From positions 205,680 to 269,679 of the forward strand of contig JAIWWG010000048.1 in the NCBI GenBank assembly GCA_025435555.1: a stretch of DNA of 64,000 nucleotides. The letters are read 5' to 3'. Under the pieces are notes generated by a model that saw nothing but the letters and a program-made list of their open reading frames with translations, was not told the origin of the DNA and did not search any database. The DNA comes from Chytriomyces cf. hyalinus JEL632 (lineage: Eukaryota; Chytridiomycota; Chytridiomycetes; Chytridiales; Chytriomycetaceae). Shown one piece after another: positions 21,252 to 33,342 of the stretch (position 1 is its first letter; the number at the start of each line of letters is the position of its first letter). The position numbers and the translations under genes were made by a program.

Positions 21252-21473
21252 ATAATCATCCCCTCGGGTAGTAGGGTGGTTACATGGGACAGTGTGTTTG
21301 ATCAGCAAAAGACTTGTTCCCATTTTGTATACAAAGCATTATTCCTTTTTCTATTCGACGACGCTGCGACGCGCAACTCATCGATTTTAGATTGAAAACT
21401 TGGTTTGTCAGTGCGCATGCATTGCATTGGTCAACGATGTATTCAAGATACATTTTTGTCTCCAATAAACAGG

Positions 21474-21905
21474 ATGTCTGAGAAGTTGGCCACCAAGTTA
21501 ACATGCGCCGTTCCAGGCTGCAAAAGCGTCATTCTTCGTGCTGGATACGCTGAAAAGGATTCATCATTCTCGCTTGATCCTGTACGTCCTCTTGCCCCCC
21601 GCCCTCATTTGACTAGAATCTTGCTCAAAACTCCACTTTCCCATCGCTACTTGAACCGCAAGCCCGCCGACTTCCCTGCCTTACCCGGCGCATCAAACAA
21701 AGACGAACTCAACAGCAGCCAATTTGAATCTCTATGGCGTGTTTCGGATAAAATGGACTTTGACAACATTGCATTTTCTCTGGTGCTGCCTGGATCTGGA
21801 CACAGGATGCTTGCCTGTGCAGATTGCGAAGCTGGGCCAGTTGGGTTCCAGCCAGCGGGGATGGAGGTCTGCTTTATTATCCCGGATCGCGTAAAAGCGG
21901 AGTGA
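21474..21905 (+). CDS. DSS4: DSS4/MSS4 (RABIF) family protein
   Basis: A 143-residue protein with the Mss4 fold signatures: an N-terminal Cys pair (TCAVPGCKSVILRAG), W-RVSDKMDFDNIAFS and the highly conserved C-terminal ACADCEAGPVGFQ. Family members bind exocytic Rab GTPases as nucleotide-free chaperones or slow exchange factors, using a zinc site made by the two Cys pairs. Start taken at MSEKLATK; an in-frame upstream extension is unlikely. A short potential intron (GTACGT...CTAG, about 21580-21617) could be removed in frame-neutral or other ways, but the read-through sequence is open and I keep it. Confidence 0.88.
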   Translation: MSEKLATKLTCAVPGCKSVILRAGYAEKDSSFSLDPVRPLAPRPHLTRILLKTPLSHRYLNRKPADFPALPGASNKDELNSSQFESLWRVSDKMDFDNIAFSLVLPGSGHRMLACADCEAGPVGFQPAGMEVCFIIPDRVKAE

Positions 21906-22129
21906 AAATAAAAAGGATTCGCTTTTGTTCTGAACCAGGATGTGGAATCAGGAAACACACGGTAAAAATAACACTACCAATATCTTGCGCAGTTTTTATT
22001 TTTTAGCCTCAACATCTGGCGACACGGACCTTTTTCTTTTAGCTGCCTTCGTCTTTCTGTTTGAAAGAGGAATCACGTCTTCAACACATTTGACACTTTT
22101 TGGATTCATTTTGAGCCAAACAAAAAAAC

Positions 22130-24378
22130 TCACTCTTCATCCGAATCCGACTGGGCACCCACAAGCTCGTCAATCTCACGAGACAATAAGTCATCGTCAA
22201 AATCAAACTCATCCACCTCCTCCACCGCATGAACGTCCCTTGCATCTCCATTCTGCAAATCATCTTCATCGTCTGAATCTTCAGCCAACGCATCATCCAC
22301 CTCCGCGTCCATGTCAGCCCAGTCACCCATGTTGAGAGTGGCTGTGAATATACCGTCTTCGTCGTCATCCAAGCTTGCGATATCAGTGTTGACTGATGAG
22401 TCTGTATTGGTTCGATTTCGTGAGGATTGATCCGTGAGTGAATAGACGGTTTCTGAGAGGCGTGTCCAGTTGTTGACGCTGTGGTACAACCTGCACAAAA
22501 TTTTTAAGTTTCTGCTTCTTCAAGTGTCAAGACTTTTGTACAGTAGTTTTCTCACCAGTCTGGATTTACAATATGAACGCCTTTCCGTCTCATACCCTTG
22601 TGTACCTTTTGAAAAAAAAAAATGCAGTGAGAAACCACTGATCCCAATCCAACAAAAAAATTTAAAAAAAAAACAAACTTTATCAGTTCCAGTCTTTGCA
22701 GCGACAACATGCGTCGTCCACTCATCCACATCCGTGGCAACCTCAGCCCCAAACAAAACAGCCAATTTATACGCGTCATGTTTTGCAATATCAACGCCAA
22801 TCGGGACAACACCGCTCAACACGAGGCAACACCCTTCCAAAACAGTTTCACGCATAGAGTCCATGATTTTCCGTACATCCGAGTCCCAGTCAACTACATG
22901 TTTTTGTAGATTGGCATTGAACGAGTCATTGTAGTATCGAGAATGGATCGTTTGTAAACGTGTCCAGATGGGTTCGAGTTCTCGATCGTTATCTTGAGTG
23001 GGACGCGTGGTGGTTGCGCGCGGATTGGATTGTACGGGTGGTTGCGGTGTTGGTGCGGGATTCGGCGCAAGTTCGGGGGCGACTTGAGTTTCGGGGGTAT
23101 TTTCGGTTCTAGTGTCAGTGGATGACGGGCTCGCTTCGACAGGTTTCGTGGATGTTTGCGATTCGGTGTTTAACGTTGGAGACGATTCTGTGGGCAAAGT
23201 CGCGTCTGTGGTGGGCGCCACAATGACAGGAACGGATTCTTGTGTATTTGGCTGTGGCACCACTTTTCGACCCGACTTTCCAAGAGGTTCATTGATATCG
23301 CCCGTCCCAATAAAGAAATTAACTGTACAAGAGTTTCCTTTTGTTTAGCAAACATGTGGGGGAAAAAAAGCGAAACAAAAACCACGCACGCGCGCGAGCT
23401 TGCTCACTCACATGGATTCACTCGAATCAAATTCCGCGACCAAGACCAAACATCTCCACGATCATCCAACACAACAGCCATCGTCTCGCCTTCACCTGGG
23501 AAAATTCGTTTCACCGACTTTTCCTGGAAACTACCGCTATCGTCACGACTCAGAATTCGTTCATTGAATAGTGCGCCCGTTGGGTCCAAGATTTTCGCAA
23601 TGGCTTCGGCGTATGGACGCGTTCCCATGGTGTAAATGTGCATTTCAAACAGTTTGTGCGCCTTTTCCAAAAATTCAAATGTGCCAGGTCTGAACATGGA
23701 AAATGTCGCATGAGCACATTTAATTCACTTATTGCTGATTTCGAAATTTTACCTGACTTTGATGTAGTATATGTTCTTGTCGCGATCCCCCGCAAGTGTG
23801 AAATGGAAAATGTTCTGAAATTCCAAGCATTTGCAAACAGACAAGAAGGATAGATTACGCTTTGGATAAGGCTACAACTCCCAAATGAATACGAAGGGGA
23901 CAATGCTTGACCCCCTTTACCTTGAGAGCATGGTGATCGGGGTGGTTCACATCCTGCAGCCATTCACCCACATTCCTGTCAACCGTGGCATGGATGACGG
24001 TCTGATCCAAGTCCAGAATTAGAGAAAGCTTCTTTTGTTTCCTGAGCCGCTGAGCCGTTTCGCGTTCAATCTCCTTGGCTTTCTGTGAACAAGAAAACCA
24101 GGGGCACTAAGAAGAACTTGAAAAAACAGCGGCGGATGTGCAAAGTTTACGCACGCTCTCTGAGACGAGTAGGCCGAGTGCGTTGTGGGACATGTTGATG
24201 GTGGCTTTCTCGGTGTGGCTGCCTTCGAAGGACGGGCTGGGGGGAACGAGGCAACGCGAACAAGTGTTAAAACGAAACGGAACATGGCAACGTCAGGCAC
24301 TCACATTTCCAAGTTCTTGAAACACATTGCGCACATTCCGCGGAACTGGATTTCGTGAGAACAGTTTGCAGGGTCCAT
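22130..24378 (-). CDS. FCP1: FCP1 RNA polymerase II CTD phosphatase
   Basis: Eight exons: 24305-24378, 24155-24236, 23921-24082, 23753-23814, 23412-23689, 22679-23322, 22556-22605, 22130-22490 (570 residues). An N-terminal Cys/His segment (CSHEIQFRGMCAMCFKNL) is followed by the FCPH domain with catalytic LDLDQTVIHA, TMGTRPYAE, RILSRDDSG and VLDDRGDVW. A Pro/Thr-rich linker follows. A BRCT domain contains VVDWDSDVRKI, THVVAAKTGTDK and IVNPDWLYHSV. The tail is acidic (DDDEDG ... DSDEE). It removes Ser2-phosphate from the RNA polymerase II CTD and recycles the enzyme. The biotinyl-lipoyl-like N-terminal extension seen in some FCP1 proteins is absent at this start. Confidence 0.93.
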
Positions 24379-24427
24379 TTCTGTGTGCACTGTGTTTATT
24401 TTTTTTTTTGTGAACTATTTTTTTTTT

Positions 24428-24664
24428 TTAAATTAACATCTCCCGCTTTACTGGCTGTCCTGATGTCAGCTCCGGTAAAAGACTTTGCGTGTAAGATAGG
24501 GCTAGTGACTCGAGCGCCTGCTGCAATGGGGTCAAGTCGAGGACTTTTTTTTCTGTTTGTCCGCATTTGGACAACAAAGTTTTTTCGTCCGGAAAAAGGG
24601 GTCGCATTGTTATGCGGACGGTCACTTCCTCCCCTGCATCTATCGGCGACAAGCACTCAAGCAT
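24428..24664 (-). CDS. Unassigned small ORF between ADK and FCP1
   Basis: A 78-residue ORF starting MLECLSPIDAGEEVTVRI with an amphipathic second half (LQQALESLALSYTQSLLPEL). It is open and protein-like in composition. It sits in the 340 bases between the stop of adenosine kinase and the start of FCP1, all on the minus strand. I could not join it in frame to FCP1 through a good splice pair. It may be an alternative 5' exon, a short gene or chance. Confidence 0.3.
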   Translation of the reverse strand: MLECLSPIDAGEEVTVRITMRPLFPDEKTLLSKCGQTEKKVLDLTPLQQALESLALSYTQSLLPELTSGQPVKREMLI

Positions 24665-24716
24665 CGATTCGCTATACAACACACCGAGTGACTTGAAAAA
24701 AAAACTAAAATAATGT

Positions 24717-26009
24717 TTATTGCAGAGAGCAGCATCCCTCAATCGAAAACTCATCCCACGGCTTGCTGTGCGGTGCCGTTTTGGGGTACGTTGCCCCTTC
24801 CTGCTTCAAGATTTCACCAGCAACAAACAGTCCACTACGAACACAAAGCCGCGTGCTTTTCCCTACGGCCAGTGCGGCCAAATACCCACCACAGAACCCA
24901 TCGCCAGCACCGTTTGTATCAACAATATCACTGAATCGAACTTGAGGCACAATGTAGGATTTGACTCCGTGGATGGTTGCGACAATGACTGGATCGGGGC
25001 CTTGTGTGATGATGACGGTGCGGGGAGGGCTGGATGCATTCGCACGCGGGATTTTTGCCAGATGCATGGCAATGTCCCGGATGCTTGAGGTTTTGAGGTT
25101 GTTTGCTTTTGCGTATGCTTTTGCCTCGGATTCGTTTCCTGTTTTTTTTTTTTTTTTTTTTTGAAAAAAGGTGAAGGTTAAAAAACTCATGAATCATGGA
25201 GTTTCGGCCCCCCAGTTCTTACGAACCAAATAAATAGTCGCAGTGAGGAATCACTTGGGCCAGCTCCTCTCTAAAGACCTCTGGCAGGAATGGGGCCGAC
25301 AAGTTGAAGGCAAACACTTTGTTGTTTGCTGAAGAGTACTCTGCGACTTTCATGATGGCATCGTGGGAGCCTTTGAGGAGAAAGCCGACAGTGTAAAAGA
25401 TTTGAGCGTTTTCAACGAGCGACCAGATTTCATTCGATTCAAGAGTTGCGGCACTCATTTTCGATGCAGCCTGTTTTTTAACGTGACGAAGGTTAGTCAA
25501 TACATCGAGAGAGCGAGAGAAAGAGAAACAGCGGTAATACTTGCCTGCAAGTCCGTCACCATGGACCGGTCTTGACCAGTAATCAAGACAGCGCACTTGC
25601 CAGTTGGAAGCGACTCGTCAACAACAAACTCGACTCGCAAACCATCCGCATGCGCAGCCTCCCTAAGCTTCTTGGCCGCATCATCCCTTCCCACACAACC
25701 GACGTAGCAAGTTGAATTCGCTGGCAGCAACCACTGATTTCAAATATGTCAGAATTCTGCGATCGGGGGGGCAGTTTGTCAACTGTCTTTTTATACCTGG
25801 GAACCTCTGGCCGAGTTCTGGCAAGAGCCTCCTGCAAGATAGGTGACGTTGCGGTGGTCTTGGACTTCCTTGTAGAGGGGCTGGTGGGATTCGTCTGCCA
25901 GAATCATGTCGTTGGAGTTGAGGCCGTACTGCTTGAGGACCTTGACGCTGACCTTTGCGGAGATGTCCAGCAGCGGCTGACCAAAGTAGAGCAGAGAGAA
26001 GGAGGACAT
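24717..26009 (-). CDS. ADK: Adenosine kinase
   Basis: Four exons: 25797-26009, 25545-25733, 25227-25470, 24717-25138 (355 residues, normal length). It phosphorylates adenosine to AMP (PfkB/ribokinase family). Motifs: FGQPLLDISA at the N-terminus, YLAGGSCQNSARG (di-Gly sugar-binding switch), FGNESEAKAYA, TQGPDPVIV and the signature DTNGAGDGFCGGYL with the catalytic Asp in GAGD. Intron 2 has a GC donor (AG|GCAAGT). Intron 3 needs a GTTCGT donor to give FGNESE, which is invariant in the family. The start follows a CCATCC/CCAACC microsatellite promoter. Confidence 0.94.
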
Positions 26010-26680
26010 TTGTTTAGCAGTGCGGGGTGGATGGATGGATGGAGGGTGGTTGGTTGGCTGGTTGGTTGGCTGGTGGCTGTTGGAGGTGCGCGAGTGAGTG
26101 CAGACTCGGAAAAGAAGAAAAACCGATTTCAACGTTCCCGATTTAAGAACTTGATGGTTTTAATCAAACAATTTTCAGCTGCTCACTCATGGTCAGCCAA
26201 TCAAAAAAGCCACCACCTGATGTGTTTGTCCGCCAACTGATAACGCGTCACTTTTGCATTGACTTTCGTGTCGCCGTTTGTGTGCATGGGAAGGATACAT
26301 GAAAGTATATCTGGATGCATGGAAGAATAAATACATATATGGATGGGATGGATGAATGGATGGGATGGATGGATGGATGGATGCTTGCTTGCTTGCTTGC
26401 ATGGATGCTTGCATGGATGGGATGGATGCCTGGAGGGGCTGCTTATATGAAGGCAGAGTTAGCTGTATCGGATGGAAAGCGCACCAGAGTAAACATCACA
26501 ACTGAATATCCACACGCGCTACAGAAAGCTGATGGGACAGATCCAAAATACAATGCATTCCAGCTTGTTTCCCAACTCTCCGTTTTAAAAAAACAAACCC
26601 AGAAATGTACATCCGCCACCCACACCCTCACCATTCTCACACTCTGACGCAGCATCGACCCACAACAACACAACAAAAAG
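26010..26680. repeat. Microsatellite-rich promoter region (GGAT, GGTT, ATGG and CTTG arrays)
   Basis: Tetranucleotide arrays occupy two patches: GGATGGATGGA then TGGTTGGTTGGC repeats at 26022-26080, and ATGGATGG with CTTGCTTGC repeats at 26338-26430. They separate the adenosine kinase start from the Costars gene and give rise to spurious ORFs. No real coding sequence is visible before 26681. Confidence 0.7.
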
Positions 26681-27081
26681 GAACGTTGAAGAAGAAGTAG
26701 AGCGTCTCAAGATCGAAATTAAGCGGCTGGGCACACTGGATCCAAAGGATGGGAAGGTGAAAAAAACGTGTTTATTCGGCAAAATTGCGCTTTCCCAGCC
26801 AGACTAACGCCCCCCCGTATTGTCTTTCCCCTCCCCACAGATCAAAGTGCCGTTCGGTGTCATTGTAAAAGACGATGCATGCGCAAACATTTGTGAGATT
26901 GTTGTGCTGATCCCTTTCGTATACATACATCCCAGCTGACACCTCCAAATGTATCCTCGCAGTCGAAGCGCTTGTTGGGACACTAAAAGCCGCAAAGAAG
27001 AGGAAAGTCGTTTTTTATGAGTCTGAACTGCTGCTGCAAGGCGTGCATGACAAGGTGGACATTGTCTTGTTGATCGAATGA
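26681..27081 (+). CDS. ABRACL: Costars family (ABRACL-like) protein; 5' exon unresolved
   Basis: Three exons recognised: 26681-26756, 26841-26892, 26963-27081, encoding about 82 residues. The spliced product reads NVEEEVERLKIEIKRLG ... VPFGVIVKDDACANIFEALV, then GTLKAAKKRKVVFYESELLL and QGVHDKVDIVLLIE. This matches the Costars/ABRACL family along its full 80-odd residues. These are small winged-helix proteins linked to actin dynamics and cell motility. The family start MN(V/I) is not encoded in place: the first exon needs two carried bases, so a tiny initiating exon lies upstream (ATG at 26553 with donor at 26567 is one in-phase candidate). Confidence 0.85.
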
Positions 27082-27449
27082 AAGAGAAAAAGCTTGGGGC
27101 GAATAAGCGGATACTGCGGGAGAGAGAGAGAGAGAGATGTTCGACCGTCTGAATCACAAACTGTTTGTATTCTGATTGGGGGATTTGAAAATAAAATCTA
27201 CCCGTGCTGTTTTGTTTCAATACATACACCTCTGAATTTATCGGGGGAGCGAACTGCATTGAAAAAACAAAGGGAGGGAGCGCAACCCAACTTTTATGTA
27301 ATCAAGTTCCTCAACAGCGGGGAACACATCAAACGCGGAATCCAACCCATTTCACAACACTTAGAACATGCTTGCCGGTTTTGCCATCTTGAAAAAATAA
27401 AAACAGTTTAAACAAACAGAATCACGCAATTTTATGCAAACAGAGACAA
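27082..27449. other. Convergent intergenic region
   Basis: Lies between the Costars stop and the SEC24 stop. It contains a GA-repeat (27120-27136) and AATAAA-like elements on both strands (27191-27196; near 27396). No gene is seen. Confidence 0.5.
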
Positions 27450-30400
27450 TCATATCACCTTCTCCCGAAGATACCCCAAAAACAAAGGGTAACTGTTTCC
27501 ACTGTCCAGCTTATCCTCCATCAGCTGCGACAAAAACAGCATCCGCAGGTTCGGGTCGCTGTCCTCCTTCACAATATAAACATTCGGGCACGTTGTCATC
27601 ATGAGCGTTCGAAGCTGCTTAATGTTGGACACCAGGTTCTGCACGCGTTTGCTCCAATCGTTTGATAATTGTGGAAGCGCGTTCTGTGTTGAAGCATGGG
27701 AAAAATTTAAAAAAAGCTCACTCCAACCACACCATAAGAGAACTTTTTTTTTTTACCTTCCCAAACACAATCGCATCATACGATGCAACTCCAAACACAA
27801 ACTGACACAACTCTGGTGCAATCCCACGCCCAACCCAGAAAAAGATATCGGATCCATTCTCCAACAAGTACAATCCATGCCGCTCCAGCTTTTCGCTGGA
27901 CAGGTTCAACACGGGTGGGAAAATCACTTTTCCAGTCACTTCGTCTAGTTCTCCACACAAGCTATCCATGCTGTGGATTGCCCAGAAACGCGGGTGGATG
28001 CTCGGGAGGAAAGCTTCGGTTGGGTACACGGACATGAGCGATTGTGCAAATGTTCGTACATCGCTTGGGATGATTCCACTTGTCCTGAATGCAATCTACA
28101 AGTAGGGGGAGTTGTTTAGCTACCGCTTACAACTAAACTATCCACAATACCTCAACTCACATGTTTTAGGGTACTCATCATCATCAACGGCAGCAGCTTC
28201 AAATTTTCAGGCAAAATCAGCATTGAATTCTGGCCCGATGAAGTAAACGCCGCCTTGTATGCTCCAATCAAGTCCGTTAACCGCGAAATCATTTCATCTC
28301 TCGCGCTGTCCAAGTTACTCGTGATGCATTTTTCAACACCTGTAACACTTCATTCAGTGGGTACTTCATAAATTCTCGAACTCATTGAATATACCTTTTT
28401 TCGTCAATAACGTTGCAATAGCGTATTGATCTGCGCCCGTAAACAAATCTCCATACGAATCCGTCACAGGCACCGTCAAAGTCAACACACGAATACGGCG
28501 CTCCCCGTTACTACTCGTATGCAGCAACGCAGTTTGGAAGCAAGCAACAGCACTCGGAAGTGGATCTTGGATTTCCATTTCAATTGCATAACTGTTGTCG
28601 GGGTTGACAGTGGGGAGAGCTAAAAGATCGGTGCTTCGAAGGAAAAAGTTCCCATAGAAGCGTGACATTTTGAGGCCTTTCGATGCGCGCACACGCAATA
28701 CTGCTTCGAGCGCAAGTGGGCGAGAAAAGTAGTTGTGCAGTTCCGTGGAGAGTTTCGCAAGGTCTTGTGGGTTTGAAGGGTTGAAAGTCGGGTAGTAGTA
28801 ATTTGATCCTCCAGTGACTTTTGCGAGTGAGCCTGGACTGCGGCGTGAGTTCTTTTTCCAAGAACAAAAACAAACATTTGATCGAAAAAAAACGTACTCA
28901 GAGTCGCAAGATCAAGATATTGCGAATTGAACGCAAACAAGTCCACACTAATGTGCGATCGAGAGCAATCCACCGCGAAACCTTTGTAAAAAGTGCTTTG
29001 CGGTTGCAAAAGGGTCACTTCTTTTGGAGTGCCGAGGACCTTGGGATCTTCTCGCATCTTGAGTGATGCTTCACTCAAGTTTGGTAAGCTGCTCTGGAAC
29101 AGGATAATCTTTCCTCCAATCGCTTTCTACATTCCAAAAACCGCATATGAGTTTCGCGTCGAACATTCAACGTATCAGCTTGGTTAAAACTCACAATCAT
29201 AGTATTTGCAGATTGCAACGCTCGCCCAAGACAGTTTTGCGAGCTAGTTGCGCCTCTAAACATTCCAGGCAACCCCGCCAACAGTTTTTCAACAACAACG
29301 CGTGATTCGGTCAAAGAAACTAGCAAGTCATCCGGCGACGGTAGGAAAGCATCTTCGATATCCGCCATCACGAGCATTTGCGGCTCGGAATTCGCGGCCT
29401 TACAGGCGGAACAACCGTCTCAGTGAGGATTTGAAAATAAAGAATGCGCCAAAAAAAAAAAGACTCACATTCAGATTGAAGAAATGCAGTGAATGGTCCA
29501 CGGCAATAAACCCAACTTTCGTGCGCCCATCACTGTTTGGGAAATCGTCCAAACATTCCAAAAGAGTTTTTGAAACAGCGTCCACCATGCCGCTTTGAAC
29601 CGCCGCATAAGAAACGTCAATAACAAAAAGAAGAATGACAGGTTGAGGGGGTCGGATCATATATTCTTGAGGCGCAATGTATTCCACAACTGAGTGTGTT
29701 AATTCGGGGCGCTTCATGCGGTCCACTTGCTGTCGCGCTTCGGAATCCCAGTCAAAGAATGCGGGAACTGTTATAAAAAACAAAAAAAGTTATATATCGC
29801 CCAAGATATTCACACAAGCACATCTCACCTTCATTGGTGAGGAAACACATGTTACACTTCCATCGCGTCCCTTGCTCCACAAACTGCACCCAAGGATTAA
29901 TATAGGTCCTGCAACGCCTGCACCGCACAATCTGCGGCGGGTTGATGACAGGAACAGGTTCTTCGCCAGGCAACAACGACCGATACGGTGTCAAAATGAG
30001 ACCCAGCGGGATTTTGCTCTTTGTCAAGATTGCCTGCGTTTGTGGGATGGCATTCATGGTGCAGCGTTTGTAAACAGGAGGGCAGATTGAATTCGGGCTT
30101 TGGGAGACGCTCATTTGGGCAGACACGTTTGGAGGTGGTGTCATGGTTTCGAGTTCAATGGCAGAGGGCGCCTTCTGCAAGAGGTTGACTGCGGTCTGTG
30201 CGCGGAGAAGTTTGAACGAATAAGTTCCTGATTTGTGCAAAAAGAAATGTCAATGCGGGTTCCACGTGTACCGGTGCTGCGGGGTTTCTTTGATTTTGTC
30301 CCATATTCATGTTTTGCATTCCGTTCTGAAGAGCTCCCATTTGCCCCTGATTCATGATTTGTTGTTGAGGGTTTTGCGGTTGCGCTCCATACATTGGCTG

Positions 30401-31398
30401 CTGTGGCTGGTCAAAGGATTGTGCCGGGTACGCTGGCTGTTGTGGTTGCATTGGATTCGGCGCTGTTCCGAATTGTGGTGCTCGAGCTCCAATAAACTGT
30501 GGAACTGAAGCGGGCTGCATGAACTGCTGTTGCTGAGGTTGTCCCTATCAAACAGCGTTTAGAGGGAAAGGACCCGGAAAGTATCATATGGCAGATAACG
30601 CCAGATATAACATCCCGAGCAAAAAAGAGGTAAATACCATGGGTGCGCCTATAGTTTGAGTTGGTCCTTGTGGTTGATATGGATTTCCCTGCATTGGATT
30701 TTGTTGGGGTTGTTGCTGCTGCATTTGCTGGAAACCAGGCTGGCCAAGGGGTTGTTGCTGAGGCGCAACAGGATACGCTCTTCGTCCCACTGCTGCAGGG
30801 CGTGGCGCTGCTCCCCCTGGCGGAACGCCTGCCATTCCAGCTGGAACGCCTGGTCCGCCCAGTTGAGGCACACTCGACGCGATCTGGTTAGGTCCTGATG
30901 ATGGTGCAATTGAACCCATGGGTCCTCTGGGTCCAGATGGGGGACCGACTAACTGCTGCTGTTGCTGTTGATGTTGTTGCTGGAGCAAAGGACTGGTCAT
31001 TCCAGCTAGCGCACCACCACCAACAGGCATTACAGGCGCCGATTGCAACTGCTGAGGAGGAAATTGCGAGTTGCTGTTTTGCATGGGCGGCCTGGCATTT
31101 TGCATCGTGGGCTGCTGTGGTTGCTGCTGCTGTGGTCGAAAGGGGGCGCCTTGCTGTGGATTCATTTGCGGCCTTTGTCCCATCTGAACAAGCGGTCCCT
31201 CTTGCGAGAACGCAGCATGTAAAGACGGGTGAATACAAATTAGGCAAAGGGACCAATCAACTCACGAGGCCTGAATCCGCCTGCGCCCGGCGGGCCCTGC
31301 ATCCCGATGGGTCTTACAGATGTTTGTGGAATTAATGGGGCAGTTGCGAGTGGTCGCTGCTGTTGGGGCTGCTGACCAGCAGGTTGGTTTGGGTTCAT
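27450..31398 (-). CDS. SEC24: SEC24, COPII cargo adaptor
   Basis: Eleven exons: 31266-31398, 30638-31200, 30272-30544, 29829-30195, 29469-29767, 29195-29398, 28898-29126, 28395-28832, 28161-28339, 27757-28095, 27450-27683 (1085 residues). The N-terminal 330 residues are Gln/Pro-rich. The zinc finger is [14 protein letters not shown]...WKCNMC, followed by a trunk domain ([31 protein letters not shown]), beta-sandwich and helical domains, and a C-terminal gelsolin-like domain ending [13 protein letters not shown]24 pairs with SEC23 in the inner COPII coat on ER exit sites and selects cargo. With ERD2 nearby, both arms of the early secretory pathway are represented in the window. Confidence 0.94.
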
Positions 31399-31665
31399 CG
31401 TTTTTTGACGTGTTTTTTTTAGGTTTTAACTACAACAGAGTTGGAGCATCAGATAACAAGTCAATCAAGACGGAATGGTGGAATAAGAAATCTACAACGA
31501 GGCAAAATAGGTAACGAAGAAAGCGCAATCTCATGGGCAACAAAAACTAAAAAAGGGAATTGGAAAAAAAAAAAAAAGTCCTGCGAAAAGACCCATTGAC
31601 AAGCAAATCATAGAGAAGGAGTTTATAATTCAGCGCAGCGCAGTATAGGAAAAATTATCTTGTCA

Positions 31666-33131
31666 TCAAAAGGACAGTTTCCTATCAACTGTTGGAGCTG
31701 GATCCGCCTGTGGCGCCATCGAGGGAAGCGGCGGTACATCATTACTTTGAGAAGATGGTGGCCCTGCAGTCGGTGCAACACCCAAAGACCCGCTCGACGC
31801 GGCGACATTTGTATTCCCCTTCGTTTCTTTCCGAGCTTTTTTGGCCATATAGCTTGTATCCAGTATTTCAAAGGGCCTGACATCCCGCGACGTGATTGAG
31901 AACTGATCAACGTTTTCAATCATGAACTCGACAACAAAAGAGCAGCTCTGGAATTCCTCTGCGATGAGTTGTAAAGTGAAAATTTAACGCACTGGGTTGG
32001 CGGAAACACACGCACAAGAATGGATAAAACTAATGAGTTACCCAACGCTTGTTTATCGCTTTTCGGTTTCAAAATATTTGGTGAAAAGATACGTGCGAGA
32101 TTGTTTGATGTCATTTGGTTGGTCTCGGCGAATCCGGCAACCAGGGAGAAAAGTTCCAGCATTTGCTCCAGCAGTATGAGATGCGATGGTGGTAGCAGCA
32201 TAATCAACCACCGGAACGCTTTGATACGCGCCCCTCCTTCAACAGGAACCTCTGTTTTTGCATTGAGGTTAGTCACACAACAGTTGAACTTGGCAATTCT
32301 CCCGTACCCAAGCATTTCAGAAAGAATGGATATAGCTCAGTAGTCAATAGCGGTTCAGGCAAGCCACGAATATACCGCTTCAAAAAGTCGGCGACATCGT
32401 AGACAGTGTATCCTTCGAACGAGAAGCCAAGTCCGTACTTTGGGCCCGCGTCAAAAACAGTGGCAAGTTGTGCCATCCTCCTCTCGCTTCCATTAACGCG
32501 AAAGATTCCGTTGCTCTTTAGGCCGTTGGCTTTCAGAAAGTTGATGCACTCGTAGGCTAAGATGGGGATTCGTCGAAGGTTGAAGGTGCTTTCGTTTTCA
32601 CAGGCCATGGAAGCATATTCGATAGACTTGCACAGAGCGACCGTCATCACTGGAAATAAAAATAGGAGTTGAGTGTGGAGACTATCAAAAAAAAAAAAAT
32701 CATAGTTCACCTTTATCGTTCTTGTCCTTGTCTTCCTTGACTGGTTTCTTCCATTTCCACCATTTCTTTTTTGGTGGGATATATCCGCAGTTTTCCTGAA
32801 GCTGCTTCAAAACATCTGGCGTGACCAACGGCTTGAAGCCGTGCAGAACAAAGAGCGCCCTCAACCTCTGGATGGCAGCCACTGCCAGGGCATCAATATC
32901 CTCCTGCGAGAAGATTCCGTACCACCCCACTTCTTCGGTGGAACCTGCGGTGTTGAGAAGAGCGTGTTCAATCACGCTGTTGGTGGAGTTGGGTTGGCTA
33001 TCTTTACCCCTCCGCGATCCCGCCGACATTGTCGAAGCCACACGAGAGGTGAGCGCCGATGTTTCGTTCTTCCTTGCCACGAGGCTGTGCGATCGGTGCA
33101 GAGACCGTTTCGACCCAATGGCGTTCGACAT
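31666..33131 (-). CDS. RhoGAP domain protein
   Basis: Four exons: 32711-33131, 32308-32649, 32042-32251, 31666-31958 (421 residues). An N-terminal Ser-rich region and a 'GWYGIFSQEDIDAL' segment precede a basic patch (PPKKKWWKWKKPVKED). The RhoGAP domain (about 145-330) has the arginine finger in GIFRVNGSERRM, then DVADFLKRYIRGLPEPLLT, and NQMTSNNLARIFSPNIL. It stimulates GTP hydrolysis by Rho-family GTPases. The C-terminal tail is Pro/Ser-rich. I see no SH3, PH or BAR domain. A Rho GTPase gene lies 3 kb downstream (36065), but a partnership is only a guess. Confidence 0.9.
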
Positions 33132-33342
33132 TTTTTAATTGGTGGCAGTGTGGAAGAAAGTCCGCAGAACTTTTTGTAAATATTTTATGGCCATTCTTTA
33201 ACGCGTAAACACAGCTCGAGAGGCTCGCTTTGGTTTGAAAGCATAGCCGGATTAGAGGAAAGTGCACTGCAGCGGATTGGCTCGTGCGCCCTTCTTGCAT
33301 CGACCGAAGTGTTCACTGATATTTAAATAAAATAAACCAAAA

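Noticed and set aside
26020-26430. CRISPR-like or regulatory repeat array
   Set aside because: Simple tetranucleotide microsatellites without spacers; the genome is eukaryotic.
26315-26647. Plus-strand ORF with Trp/Met repeats
   Set aside because: Translation of ATGG and CTTG microsatellites, no coding signal.
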